DNA of 64,000 nt from Pedobacter sandarakinus (GTDB lineage Bacteria > Bacteroidota > Bacteroidia > Sphingobacteriales > Sphingobacteriaceae): positions 248,001 to 312,000 of the forward strand of contig NZ_JAPIVG010000003.1 in the NCBI RefSeq assembly GCF_026240095.1. Reading direction: 5' to 3'. The notes under the pieces were generated by a model that saw only the letters and a program-made list of their open reading frames with translations, was not told the origin of the DNA and did not search any database. Positions 7,806-17,561 of this stretch are shown here, one piece after another. A program made the translations under genes and the position numbers. Position 1 is the stretch's first letter, and each line of letters opens with the position of its first letter.

Positions 7806-9050
7806 ATGGATAGGATAGTAGAGAAAAAGAGATTTAATAAAAAAACAATTATCATTATAGTTGCGGCGTTTGTATTTGTTGCTTTGCTTGGCTATGGTTA
7901 CAATTTATCGTTAAACAAAGTCTATAAAGCCGATGCTGATAAAATAACATTAAGCAAAGTAATATATGCAGATTTTGAAGACGTAGTTTTGCTAAATGCA
8001 AGCGTGGTGCCCTTAACTTCAGTTATTGTAAGTTCTGCCGAAGGGGGTACAGTGGCGGAGATTTTCACCGAGAACGGTTCATCGGTAGTTAAGGGGAAGC
8101 CATTATTGAGAATTGCAAATGCGAACGCCATGATGGGATATACCTCTCAACAAACGGCCGCTACCGAGCAAATTAACCAGCTGAGGAAATCAAGATTGGA
8201 TTTAGAGCAAAATCAACGAATTTTAAATCAAGATGTTCTGGAGGTTGAGAACGGATTGCGTACTGCTGCCCGCCAATATCGTTTAGATAGCGGATTGTTT
8301 GCCAAAAAAGTAATTACCCTGCAAGAGTTTAACAAATCAAGCCAGGATTATGAATATTACCAAGGCAAACTCAAGATTGTGCGTCAGGCTGTGAAGCAAG
8401 AAAACCAAAGTCGTAAAATGCAACTGGCTCAGATTGATCAATCGATGGAACAAATGAACGAAAGCTTGGATATGATTAGAAAAAACATCGAAAACATGAC
8501 CATTACCGCTCCAGTTTCTGGGAAACTTTCGAGTTACGATCCGGTAATTGGAAAATCTTACAATGCCAATGAAATGATTGGTAAAATCGACGTTTTGCAA
8601 GGTTACAAGTTACAAGCAGGGGTTGATGAATATTATATCAATCGGGTAAAAGAAGGACAAACAGCATCTTGCGAATTCAATGGCAACAACTATCAGCTTA
8701 CAGTAAGCAAGGTTATACCGGAAGTAAGTGCAGGTCAGTTTCAAGTGGAAATGGTTTTTGTTGGCAAAGCTCCGGATGGGTTGAGAAGAGGGGTATCGCT
8801 GCAAACGAAATTAACCCTCTCTGACAATAGTAAATCATTGCTACTTCCTCAAGGTCAGTTTTTTCAAAGCACTGGCGGAAGTTGGGTATTTGTAGTTGCT
8901 AACGGAAAAGCAACAAAAAGAAATGTGAAAATTGGCCGTAAAAACTATTTGTATTATGAAGTTTTAGAAGGTTTGGAAAAAGATGAACAAGTAATAACCT
9001 CATCTTATGACCAATTTAACCAATATGATATCATAGAAATTAACAAGTAG
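7806..9050 (+). CDS. HlyD/MacA-type periplasmic adaptor (membrane fusion protein)
   Basis: 414 aa. It has a single N-terminal membrane anchor (about 14-34), a lipoyl/barrel half (SSAEGGTVAEIFTENGSSVVKGKPL), a long coiled-coil hairpin of about 100 residues rich in Q, E, K and L, the second half-lipoyl (MTITAPVSGKLSSYDPVIGK) and a C-terminal barrel region. Such adaptors link an inner-membrane transporter to an outer-membrane channel. It is first in the operon under the sigma-54 promoter, ahead of an ATPase and four permeases, as in MacAB-type systems. No TolC-like gene is present in the window, so the outer-membrane partner is elsewhere or absent. Confidence 0.9.
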   Translation: MDRIVEKKRFNKKTIIIIVAAFVFVALLGYGYNLSLNKVYKADADKITLSKVIYADFEDVVLLNASVVPLTSVIVSSAEGGTVAEIFTENGSSVVKGKPLLRIANANAMMGYTSQQTAATEQINQLRKSRLDLEQNQRILNQDVLEVENGLRTAARQYRLDSGLFAKKVITLQEFNKSSQDYEYYQGKLKIVRQAVKQENQSRKMQLAQIDQSMEQMNESLDMIRKNIENMTITAPVSGKLSSYDPVIGKSYNANEMIGKIDVLQGYKLQAGVDEYYINRVKEGQTASCEFNGNNYQLTVSKVIPEVSAGQFQVEMVFVGKAPDGLRRGVSLQTKLTLSDNSKSLLLPQGQFFQSTGGSWVFVVANGKATKRNVKIGRKNYLYYEVLEGLEKDEQVITSSYDQFNQYDIIEINK

Positions 9051-9114
9051 ATATGAGTATTGAGATTTGAGACTTGATTTCATAGCGGCTGACGATAGAA
9101 AATTACTAAGAATA

Positions 9115-9159
9115 GGTTGGTAAAGCTCCATGTCAGGTGCGTTGACTGGAGCAACCAAC
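9115..9159 (+). other. Intercistronic hairpin between adaptor and ATPase genes
   Basis: GTTGG and GCTCCA on the left pair with TGGAGC and CCAAC on the right, giving an interrupted stem in the 228-bp adaptor-ATPase gap. There is no T-run, so it is more likely an mRNA structure than a terminator. A second short hairpin (CCTGTC-ggca-GACAGG) lies at 9233-9248. Confidence 0.45.
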
Positions 9160-9278
9160 TTTAAGATAACACAACACAACTTTCCCTGAAAGGGAGGAGT
9201 TAAAAACGAAATATTTCAAGTCTTGATGCCTACCTGTCGGCAGACAGGCTTGATATTAAATAATTGATACCTAAAATT

Positions 9279-9977
9279 ATGATTAAAATAGAAAACCTGG
9301 AAAAAATTTACAAAACTGAAGAGATTGAGACTACAGCTTTAAACGGAATAAACTTACACGTTAAAGCAGGTGAATTTGTGTCGATAATGGGCCCATCAGG
9401 TTGTGGTAAATCAACATTGTTAAACGTGATGGGACTTTTGGATAAGCCAGAAAGTGGGAGTTATAAATTCATAGATACCGAGTTATTGACTTTAAACGAT
9501 AGGGAACGTTCAAACTTCAGAAAGCGAAATATGGGGTTTGTTTTTCAAAATTTCAACCTTATTGATGAGTTAACTGTATTCGAAAACATCGAACTGCCGC
9601 TAATTTACAATAAAGTGCCAGCTGCAGAACGCAAAAAATTGGTAAATGAAATCATCGGCAGAATGAACATTGTAAATCGATCTGGTCACTTTCCGCAACA
9701 ATTGTCTGGCGGACAGCAGCAGCGTGTTGCAGTTGCAAGAGCTTTAGTAACCAAGCCAAAATTAGTTTTAGCTGATGAGCCAACTGGTAACTTAGATAGT
9801 ACCCATGGTAATGAGGTTATGGAGTTGCTTTGTGAATTAAATGAAACCGGAACCACCATCGTAATGGTAACACACTCGAGCCATGATGCAAGTTTCAGTA
9901 ATCGCATCATCAACCTAAAAGATGGTCATGTAATTTCTGAAAAAATTAATAAAGGAAGAACGGAAGAATTAATATAG
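9279..9977 (+). CDS. ABC transporter ATPase, MacB/LolD type
   Basis: About 232 aa from the ATG at 9279; an in-frame TTG at 9264 would add MIPKI and is not preferred. It has Walker A GPSGCGKST, a Q-loop in FQNFN, signature LSGGQQQRVAVARAL, Walker B LVLADEPTGNLDS and the switch His in MVTHSSHD. This is the LolD/MacB subfamily, which powers FtsX-fold (type VII) permeases. It lies between the adaptor and four permeases and is the only ATPase of this operon, so it must serve all four or swap with the second ATPase at 22819. Confidence 0.93.
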   Translation: MIKIENLEKIYKTEEIETTALNGINLHVKAGEFVSIMGPSGCGKSTLLNVMGLLDKPESGSYKFIDTELLTLNDRERSNFRKRNMGFVFQNFNLIDELTVFENIELPLIYNKVPAAERKKLVNEIIGRMNIVNRSGHFPQQLSGGQQQRVAVARALVTKPKLVLADEPTGNLDSTHGNEVMELLCELNETGTTIVMVTHSSHDASFSNRIINLKDGHVISEKINKGRTEELI

Positions 9978-9989
9978 GCAGAAAGGCCG

Positions 9990-10140
9990 GGGGTATTAAG
10001 GTGGAAGTTTTAAACGATTAGCTCCCAAGTATTCTATCAGTCGTTCTAATCTCAACTTAAATTTAAGGAGGGAAGGTAGATGTTTTTTAAAGATGAGGGT
10101 TTAGCACCTAAACCTTCAAGCTTTCTATTTTCCATCCCTC
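9990..10140. repeat. Purine/pyrimidine inverted intergenic repeat before permease 1
   Basis: Contains AAGGTGGAAG and GGAGGGAAGGTAGATG on the left half and CACCTAAACCTTC and CCATCCCTCAACCTT on the right half. These are degenerate complements of each other and related to the spacers between the following permeases. Confidence 0.5.
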
Positions 10141-10153
10141 AACCTTGGAAAAA

Positions 10154-12532
10154 ATGTTCAAATTAAATCTAAAAATCGCTTTGCGAAATCTTTGGAAGAA
10201 TAAAACTTCTTCTTTTATAAATGTGATAGGTTTATCAATTGGGCTTGCTGCATGTTTAATGCTGCTTTTGTATGTTACCTACGAGTTAAACTTCGATAAA
10301 CATTCGAAAAACTCGGAAAACATTTATACGGTAATGACCAATATTCCTGGTGATGATGGAGGTATTGCCAATACTTTTGAAGGATCTACAACTGCTCTTG
10401 GTCCGCTTTTAAAAGCAGAACTGCCAGAAATAAAGCATTTAGCTAGAATGAATTACCTTAAGAAAGCTTTAATTTCGGTAGGTGAAAATGGCTTTAAAAA
10501 ATTAGGAAAATTTGCTGAACCAGAAATACTGAATTTATTTGATTATCAATTTATAATTGGGAACGCTGCAACCGCAATGCGAAACCCAAGATCAGTTATT
10601 TTAACAGAAAGCACAGCAAAAATATTGTTCGGCTCTACTCAGGTTCTAAACCGAACAGTTAAATATCAGGATAAGGAAGACTTAACCGTTTCTGCGGTTA
10701 TTAAAGATATGCCAGAAAATACTTCTGCATTATTGGAGTTTGATTTCTTGATGCCCTGGGCTTTTTATGAAATTGTTGATGCTAGCGCAAAAGATTTGAA
10801 CTGGGGGAATTTCAGTTTTGTAACCATGCTTTCTCTAGATCCAAAAGCAGATGTAGCGAGCTTAAATGCAAAAATAGATAAAATTGTAAAAACACATTTA
10901 GCGCAAGCCAATCAACCTTACATGATTTATCCCTTCACTAAACTTCATCTGTATGGTAAGTTTTTAAACGGTAAAAGTATTGGTGGGGATATTGAGCAAA
11001 TTTACCTTTTTGTAGGCCTAGCATTTGGTATCTTATTAATTGCTTGCATCAATTTTATGAATATGGCTACGGCTAAGTCAGAAAAACGTGCCAAAGAAGT
11101 TGGTATTAAAAAAACCATTGGTGCAAATAGATATTCATTAATTATGCAATTTTTAACAGAATCAATGGTATTAACTTTGATTGCTGTAGTTGTTGCGATT
11201 GCTTTAATAGAAGTCTTTTTGCCAACATTCAATAACCTACTTAATATAAAGTTAGGCATCGGCTATTTCAGCACATCAAGCTGGATTGGGATTTTAACAA
11301 TAGTTTTTTTAACGGGGTTGATTTCAGGAAGTTATCCAGCGTTTTATCTATCTGCATTTAATCTCATTCAAACCTTAAAAAAGAAAGTAAAATCTAGCCG
11401 TTTTTTCACCATCAATTTAAGACAAGTTTTGGTTGTTGGTCAGTTCTGCTTTGCTATTATATTAATTATTTCTACCATGGTGATTTATCGCCAAATACAG
11501 TTCATAAAAAATAAGCCGCTAGGGTTTGATGTAAATGCACTTATTGAAATTCCGCAAGATGGAGTGTTGAAAGAAAAATTTGAAGTAATCAAATCTCAAT
11601 TATTAAAATCTGGTGCAGTAACTTCAGTGGCGCAATCTTCGGTAGGCATGTCTCATCGCGGACAAAATTTTGCCGATATAAAATGGGAAGGAATGACAAA
11701 GGAAACGAACGTTCAGTTGTTTAACCAAGTAAGTACAACTTATGATTTTATCAAAACCAATGGAGTTAAATTAGTTGAAGGAAGAGATTTCTCTGAAAAT
11801 TTCGCTTCAGATACTTCTGCATTAATGGTAAGTGTATCAGCAATTAAAGCATTTGGTTATAAAAATCCGATAGGAAAATCAGTTACTATTTTTGATGATA
11901 AATATACTATTGTAGGTGTTTTTGATGATTATGTTTGGGATTCTCCTTATAAATCAAACAATCCTATGGTGGTGTTTTTTGATAAGAATAGGACTGGAAC
12001 AGTTACCATGCGATTGAATGAGGCCAATCCTATAGCCCAAAATATTGCCACAATTACTCAACTTATAAAACAGGTAAATCCAACTTACCCAACAGAAATT
12101 AGTTTCTTAAATTCAATCTATCAGGAAAAATATAATGCTGAAAAAACACTAGGTATGCTCTCTAACCTTTTTGGCGGATTGGCAATTTTTGTTTCGTGCT
12201 TAGGTTTATTTGGGTTAGTTGCCTACAGTGCAGAGCAAAGAACCAAAGAGTTTGGTGTGCGCAAAGTTTTGGGTGCAACACTTTTCAATTTAATGCAATT
12301 GTTGTCGCTCTCCTTTGTAAAAATGATTATTGTATCGTTAATTATCGCTATTCCTTTAAGCTACTATTTAATGAACACTTGGCTTAATAAATTCGAATTT
12401 CGCACCGATATTTCATGGTGGATTATACCAGTTGCCGGAGCTGGCACATTGTTGATCGCTTTGCTTACCATTAGTATTCAAGCCTATAAATCAGCAAAAG
12501 CTAATCCAGTAAATGCACTTAAATACGAATAA
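10154..12532 (+). CDS. FtsX/MacB-family ABC transporter permease 1
   Basis: 792 aa from the ATG at 10154; an in-frame TTG nine bases upstream is ignored. It begins MFKLNLKIALRNLWKNK and ends NPVNALKYE, the signature shared by all six permeases here. Layout: first TM about 22-42, a periplasmic MacB_PCD-like domain, an FtsX block of three TMs starting near 285 (LFVGLAFGILLIACINFMNM) with the cytoplasmic EVGIKKTIGA loop, a further TM at about 425-445 leading to a second periplasmic domain, and a final FtsX block with FGVRKVLGA. This double-FtsX form is common in Bacteroidota. Substrate unknown; peptide or antimicrobial efflux, or lipoprotein or envelope signalling, are the known roles of related proteins. 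Confidence 0.92.
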   Translation: MFKLNLKIALRNLWKNKTSSFINVIGLSIGLAACLMLLLYVTYELNFDKHSKNSENIYTVMTNIPGDDGGIANTFEGSTTALGPLLKAELPEIKHLARMNYLKKALISVGENGFKKLGKFAEPEILNLFDYQFIIGNAATAMRNPRSVILTESTAKILFGSTQVLNRTVKYQDKEDLTVSAVIKDMPENTSALLEFDFLMPWAFYEIVDASAKDLNWGNFSFVTMLSLDPKADVASLNAKIDKIVKTHLAQANQPYMIYPFTKLHLYGKFLNGKSIGGDIEQIYLFVGLAFGILLIACINFMNMATAKSEKRAKEVGIKKTIGANRYSLIMQFLTESMVLTLIAVVVAIALIEVFLPTFNNLLNIKLGIGYFSTSSWIGILTIVFLTGLISGSYPAFYLSAFNLIQTLKKKVKSSRFFTINLRQVLVVGQFCFAIILIISTMVIYRQIQFIKNKPLGFDVNALIEIPQDGVLKEKFEVIKSQLLKSGAVTSVAQSSVGMSHRGQNFADIKWEGMTKETNVQLFNQVSTTYDFIKTNGVKLVEGRDFSENFASDTSALMVSVSAIKAFGYKNPIGKSVTIFDDKYTIVGVFDDYVWDSPYKSNNPMVVFFDKNRTGTVTMRLNEANPIAQNIATITQLIKQVNPTYPTEISFLNSIYQEKYNAEKTLGMLSNLFGGLAIFVSCLGLFGLVAYSAEQRTKEFGVRKVLGATLFNLMQLLSLSFVKMIIVSLIIAIPLSYYLMNTWLNKFEFRTDISWWIIPVAGAGTLLIALLTISIQAYKSAKANPVNALKYE

Positions 12533-12534
12533 AT

Positions 12535-12601
12535 AAAGATGGAAGGTAGAAGGTAATAAAGTAGAAGGTTTAAACGCCTAAACCCAAAACCTTCCATCTT
12601 T
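12535..12601. repeat. Intergenic inverted repeat, permease 1-2 spacer
   Basis: AAAGATGGAAGGT at 12535-12547 is exactly complementary to ACCTTCCATCTTT at 12589-12601, a 13-bp stem filling the 89-bp spacer. It has no T-tract, so a processing or stabilising structure in the operon mRNA is more likely than termination. Confidence 0.75.
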
Positions 12602-12621
12602 AAACCCTCAACTTTAAGAAT

Positions 12622-14988
12622 ATGTTTAAACTCAACTTAAAAATCGCCCTGCGTAACCTATGGAAAAATAAGGGTTTCTCTTTAATAAATATTGGAGGCT
12701 TAGCAATTGGATTGGCTAGTTGTATGGTTTTGTTAATTTATGTGGCTTATGAGTGGAGCTATGATAAGCAATTTACCAATAACGATAAAACTTATATAAT
12801 TTATCAAAATGCTCCAGCAAATGGTAAAATTTTTAGCTGGGCATGGACACCAAATGTAATGGCTAAGGAAGTTGAAACAAAAGTTTCTGGTGTTAAGTAT
12901 GCATCACATTCTACCTATCCATCTTTGAAATTAATTTCGGTGGGTGAAAACAAAATTAATACAAAGGCGAATTTTGTAGATCCATCATTTGTTAAAATAT
13001 TTGATTATAAATTTATTAAGGGTAATCCAAATGAAGTTTTAAAAGGTGTAAATACAATTATTCTTACCCAATCTTTTGCTAAAAAACTTTTTGGTGACGA
13101 AGATCCCATCAATAAAACTGTAAAATTAGAAAATCAAGATATTTTAAAAGTAGAAGCTGTAATTGAAGATGTACCTGCAAATAACAGTATTGTTTTTGAG
13201 TGCTTGATACCTTGGGCTTTGTTTGAGAAAAGAGAAAATTGGGCAAAGGAACCGAGTTGGGGAAATAATATGTGCTTAACGGTTGTTCAGTTGAATGACA
13301 ATAAATTTTTTGATCAGGCAAATGCCGAAATGAAAGGCATTTATAAGCGCAACCAGAAAGATAATACAGCAGAAGCTTTATTGCATCCTTTGACTAAATG
13401 GCATTTATATGCTGATTTTGAAAATGGTAAATCTGTTGGAGGTAAAATAGACCAATTAAGAATATTTCTACTACTTGCCCTTTGTATTTTATTGATTGCT
13501 TGTGTAAACTTTATGAACTTATCTACTGCAAGATCTGAGCATAGAGCAAAAGAGGTTGGCGTTCGCAAAGCGATTGGTTCATCGCGTAAATCTTTAATCA
13601 ATCAGTTTTTTTTAGAATCGATGCTGATTACCTTCATAGCAACTGTTTTAGCCTTTATATTGGTTGAAGTTAGTTTGCCCTATTTTAATAATTTGTTAGA
13701 TATTGAGTTAACGATCGACTACAAAAATGGTACATTTTGGTTAGTTCTTTTTGTTTTAATGATTTTTACAGGTTTAATTGCAGGTAGTTATCCAGCGTTG
13801 TATCTATCTTCTTTTGAGCCTATTAAAGTTCTGAAAGGTCTTAAACTAAAATCAGATTCATCAGTTTCTGTGAGAAAATTTTTAGTAGTTGGACAATTTG
13901 TTTTCGCAGCATGTTTAATTATTTGTACATCAGTTATTTATCAACAGCTTAGCTATGTTAAAAACAAGCCTATCGGTTATAATAAGGATAACTTAATTCA
14001 GATTGCAATTAATGGCGAAATGAGAGACGGAAGCAAACTTGAATTGCTGAGAACTAAACTTTTAAAATCTGGTGCAACTACCAATGTTACTCTTTTTGGT
14101 AAAGACATTACCGAAAACGGAAATAATACTACTAATATTTCATGGCAAGGCAAAACACGGGGTGAATCAATTTTATTTAATCAAAGACCAATAGGAGATG
14201 ATTTTATTAGAACCATTGGTACAGAAATAGTAAGTGGAAGAGAACTTTCATCGAAGAATTTGAGCGATAGCAACAATATAATGCTAAATGAATCTGCTGT
14301 AAAAATGATGGGATTAAAAAATCCTATTGGTGCAGAAATTTATTGGGGAGACACCAAAATTACTAATGTTGGGGTTGTTAAAGATTTCGTAATAGAAAGT
14401 GCTTATCAGAAAGTAGCCCCAATGTTTTTTTATCTTAATAATGAAAGTGTAAGTGTAATAATTGCTCGTTTAAACCCTGATCAAAATATAACTTCATCGC
14501 TAGCAAAAATTGATGAATTGGTTAAAGAGATGGAACCAAATTATCCTGTTAACCGCAAATTTGTAAGTGAATCGTTCGAAGTAAAATTTCATGATGAAAA
14601 ACTGTTAGGTACACTTTCTAACTGGTTTGGAGGTTTCGCTATCTTCATCTCTTGTTTGGGCTTGTTAGGCTTAGCCTTATTTATGGCAGAGCAACGCAAA
14701 AAAGAAATCAGTATACGGAAAGTTTTGGGGGCGAGCATGGCTGATATTCTCACCTTATTGAACAAAGATTTTATAAAATTGGTGGCTATTGCCAATATTA
14801 TTGCCTTTCCATTAGCGTACATCATTATCAATAAATGGCTTTCAGCATTTGAGTACCGCGTTGCGATATCCTTTTTACCATTTGCATTAGCTATCGCGAT
14901 TTCCTTAATCATTGCAATTCTAACTGTAAGCGCACAATCGTTAAAAGTAGCCAAAGCTAACCCTATAGATGCACTTAAATACGAATAA
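12622..14988 (+). CDS. FtsX/MacB-family ABC transporter permease 2
   Basis: 788 aa, starting MFKLNLKIALRNLWKNK and ending NPIDALKYE. The first TM is in FSLINIGGLAIGLASCMVLL, followed by two periplasmic domains alternating with two FtsX blocks (KEVGVRKAIGSSRKSL in the first, KEISIRKVLGAS in the second). It is 89 bp after permease 1 and 89 bp before permease 3, with near-identical spacer architecture. Periplasmic portions are diverged from the neighbours while the TM blocks and termini are conserved, which suggests the copies differ mainly in what they recognise (inference). Confidence 0.92.
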   Translation: MFKLNLKIALRNLWKNKGFSLINIGGLAIGLASCMVLLIYVAYEWSYDKQFTNNDKTYIIYQNAPANGKIFSWAWTPNVMAKEVETKVSGVKYASHSTYPSLKLISVGENKINTKANFVDPSFVKIFDYKFIKGNPNEVLKGVNTIILTQSFAKKLFGDEDPINKTVKLENQDILKVEAVIEDVPANNSIVFECLIPWALFEKRENWAKEPSWGNNMCLTVVQLNDNKFFDQANAEMKGIYKRNQKDNTAEALLHPLTKWHLYADFENGKSVGGKIDQLRIFLLLALCILLIACVNFMNLSTARSEHRAKEVGVRKAIGSSRKSLINQFFLESMLITFIATVLAFILVEVSLPYFNNLLDIELTIDYKNGTFWLVLFVLMIFTGLIAGSYPALYLSSFEPIKVLKGLKLKSDSSVSVRKFLVVGQFVFAACLIICTSVIYQQLSYVKNKPIGYNKDNLIQIAINGEMRDGSKLELLRTKLLKSGATTNVTLFGKDITENGNNTTNISWQGKTRGESILFNQRPIGDDFIRTIGTEIVSGRELSSKNLSDSNNIMLNESAVKMMGLKNPIGAEIYWGDTKITNVGVVKDFVIESAYQKVAPMFFYLNNESVSVIIARLNPDQNITSSLAKIDELVKEMEPNYPVNRKFVSESFEVKFHDEKLLGTLSNWFGGFAIFISCLGLLGLALFMAEQRKKEISIRKVLGASMADILTLLNKDFIKLVAIANIIAFPLAYIIINKWLSAFEYRVAISFLPFALAIAISLIIAILTVSAQSLKVAKANPIDALKYE

Positions 14989-14992
14989 ATAA

Positions 14993-15063
14993 AGGTGGAA
15001 AGTAGAAGGTAGTAAAGTAGAAGGTTTAATCGCCTAAACCCAAAACCTTCCGTCTTTAAAACC
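14993..15063. repeat. Intergenic inverted repeat, permease 2-3 spacer
   Basis: AAAGGTGGAAAGTAGAAGGT on the left and ACCTTCCGTCTTT on the right form an imperfect stem. The spacer matches the previous one over most of its length, so the spacer was duplicated together with the gene or corrected by conversion. Confidence 0.65.
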
Positions 15064-15077
15064 TCAACTTTAAGAAT

Positions 15078-17471
15078 ATGTTTAAACTTAACTTAAAAAT
15101 CGCCCTGCGTAACCTTTGGAAAAATAAGAGCTATGCCTTTATCAGCATTGCTGGCTTGGCCTTGGCTTTAACAATATTTATTTTAGCAATGCTTTACGCT
15201 AATTACCAGCGTAGTTATGATGCGTGGAATAAGGATTATGAGCAAATTTATAGGGTAAACTATACTTCAAATGACGCAGAGGATGTGGCATTAAGTCCAG
15301 GTAATTTAGCTACAATAAGTAAGCAAAACATACCAACAGTAGAAGCGGCTACTCGCATTATCGACTACTGGAATGGAGATATGCTGGTGAAAACCAAATC
15401 CAAAAATTTATATGTAAAGGATGTTTTATTCGTCGACAGCAATTTTTTTAAGGTTTTTCAATACCCTGCGGTTTATGGAGATGTTAAGCAATCATTAAAT
15501 AAACCTCAATCTATTATTCTTAGTAAGGAATATAGCGAGCTTTTGTTCGGGGAAAACATAAATCCCGTTGGCGAAATTATTTCGATGGATAATAGAGATG
15601 GTTTTTTAATAGAAGCTGTAGTAGATGTAGCTCGATATCCATCTCATTTTAAATTTAACGTAATTAGGAGATTTAACAAAAGTGCATCAACAGAATATTA
15701 TAGCAATAATTATTACACCTATGTTAAATTTATAAAAAACACCGATTTGGCTCAAGCGGCTAAAAACTTAAATGCAGTAAGAAAAGAAACGCTCATGGTA
15801 GAGTTAAGTAAACAAACTGCTGAAGAACAAAATGGCTTTCGAGAGTTTATTAGTAATAATCAGCTTTATATCCAACCAGTAAAAGACATACATTTAACTA
15901 CCACCAATGTAGAATATGAGTTTGCAAATAATGGAGTGGGAAAGTATATGTACATAACGCTTGTGGTTGCTTTTCTTGTGCTAATAATTGCTGCCATAAA
16001 TTTCACTAATCTTTCGGTCACAATGGTAACAAAAAGAGCGAAAGAAACCAGTGTTAGAAAAGTGCTTGGTGCCCATAAATTGCAATTGGCCATCCAATTT
16101 ATACTCGAAACTGCGCTTCAATGTTTGTTTAGTTTCGTTCTGGCCTTAATTTTAGTGGAGCTATCACTACCCTCATTTAACACTTTACTTGGAACCTCAA
16201 TAGTATTAGAAAGATTTAGTGATTATGGGCAAATTCTTGTTCAAATTTCAATTGCTTTGGTTTCAATTACGCTAATAGTGGGCGCATACCCGGCTTTATT
16301 GATTAGCAATATTGTGCCTGCAGTTGTGCTTAAAGGAAACTTTAACACCAGCAATAGAGGTTATTGGGTAAGAAATGCATTAATTGTTATGCAGTTTACC
16401 ATAGCCGTGGTATTCATTTCGGGCATTTGGATTATCAATAGTCAGCTAAATTACATGCAGCAAAAAGATTTAGGCTACCAACCACAGCAGGTTGTGGCTA
16501 TTAATATGATGCAAAACATGGGCGAGCAGCATTTTCATAAAATTAAAAATGCTTTAAAAGATATTTCTGGTGTTCATTCTATTTCTAGAGCCGATCATAT
16601 TCCGGGTGAAGATATGGGAGGAAATAGTTACGGAGCTAATGGGAAATCTTTTCCGAGCAATTTTATATCTGTAGATGTCGGTTATTTTGAAGCTATGGGA
16701 ATGAAAATACTTGATGGAAGAGATTATAATGCCGCAAATCCATTAGATACTACAAAATCGATCATTCTTACTGAAACTGCAGCAAAAACGTTTGGAATTG
16801 ATAATCCGGTAGGTAAAACTTTAAGATTTCGTGGAACAGATGTAAATATTGTAGGATTGGTTAAAGACTTTAATCATTATAGTCCAGAAAAAAGTTATCA
16901 ATCTATTGTTTTTCAGTATATTAAAGGAAATCCATTGCGTTATCTAATCGTTAAATTAGATCCTAAACAAGCTGAAACAGCATTGAACAAGATAGAGCAA
17001 GAGTGGACTAAGTTAGAACCAGAATTCCCAATTAAATACACCTTATTAGATAAATCATTTAAAAACATGTTAACCAATCAGTCACAATTAAGAAAATTAA
17101 TTGGCATGCTGTCTGTGGTTACAATTTCATTGGCTTTAACTGGTTTATTTGCAATCGCCGCTTTTACAACCCAAAGAAGAAATAAAGAAATTAACATCAG
17201 AAAAGTGCTTGGGGCATCAATATTTGATATCTTGAAATTGCTGAACAAAGGGTTTGCTGTTTTAGTTTTAATTGCGAATTTAATTGCCTGGCCAATTGCG
17301 TATTTAATTTTAGATCAATGGCTTAAGGAATTTGCTTTCCGGATTGATATGCCAATTATGCCTTATGTCCTATCAGGCGCAATAACGCTTATTCTTACTA
17401 TTTTTATTGTGAGTTTACAATCGCTAAAAGCAGCAAGTTCAAACCCTGTAGAAGCACTTAAATACGAATAA
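15078..17471 (+). CDS. FtsX/MacB-family ABC transporter permease 3
   Basis: 797 aa with the shared start and NPVEALKYE end. The first TM is SIAGLALALTIFILAMLYA. The first FtsX block includes KETSVRKVLGAHKLQL and the second INIRKVLGAS. The extracytoplasmic domains are again the variable parts. It is third in the run of four permeases. Paralogy by tandem duplication is supported by the identical opening codons and matching spacers. Confidence 0.92.
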   Translation: MFKLNLKIALRNLWKNKSYAFISIAGLALALTIFILAMLYANYQRSYDAWNKDYEQIYRVNYTSNDAEDVALSPGNLATISKQNIPTVEAATRIIDYWNGDMLVKTKSKNLYVKDVLFVDSNFFKVFQYPAVYGDVKQSLNKPQSIILSKEYSELLFGENINPVGEIISMDNRDGFLIEAVVDVARYPSHFKFNVIRRFNKSASTEYYSNNYYTYVKFIKNTDLAQAAKNLNAVRKETLMVELSKQTAEEQNGFREFISNNQLYIQPVKDIHLTTTNVEYEFANNGVGKYMYITLVVAFLVLIIAAINFTNLSVTMVTKRAKETSVRKVLGAHKLQLAIQFILETALQCLFSFVLALILVELSLPSFNTLLGTSIVLERFSDYGQILVQISIALVSITLIVGAYPALLISNIVPAVVLKGNFNTSNRGYWVRNALIVMQFTIAVVFISGIWIINSQLNYMQQKDLGYQPQQVVAINMMQNMGEQHFHKIKNALKDISGVHSISRADHIPGEDMGGNSYGANGKSFPSNFISVDVGYFEAMGMKILDGRDYNAANPLDTTKSIILTETAAKTFGIDNPVGKTLRFRGTDVNIVGLVKDFNHYSPEKSYQSIVFQYIKGNPLRYLIVKLDPKQAETALNKIEQEWTKLEPEFPIKYTLLDKSFKNMLTNQSQLRKLIGMLSVVTISLALTGLFAIAAFTTQRRNKEINIRKVLGASIFDILKLLNKGFAVLVLIANLIAWPIAYLILDQWLKEFAFRIDMPIMPYVLSGAITLILTIFIVSLQSLKAASSNPVEALKYE

Positions 17472-17472
17472 A

Positions 17473-17560
17473 TTAAGGGGGGAAGGTTGAAGGTATGAAG
17501 GCAGAAGGTCTAGGCACCCAAACCTTCATGCCTTTTACCTTCCATCCTTCAACCTTAAAC
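17473..17560. repeat. Intergenic inverted repeat, permease 3-4 spacer
   Basis: TTAAGGGGGGAAGGTTGAAGG on the left faces CCTTCCATCCTTCAACCTTAA on the right, with an inner AAGGCAGAAGGT/ACCTTCATGCCTT pair. A double-nested version of the same spacer family. Confidence 0.65.
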
Positions 17561-17561
17561 C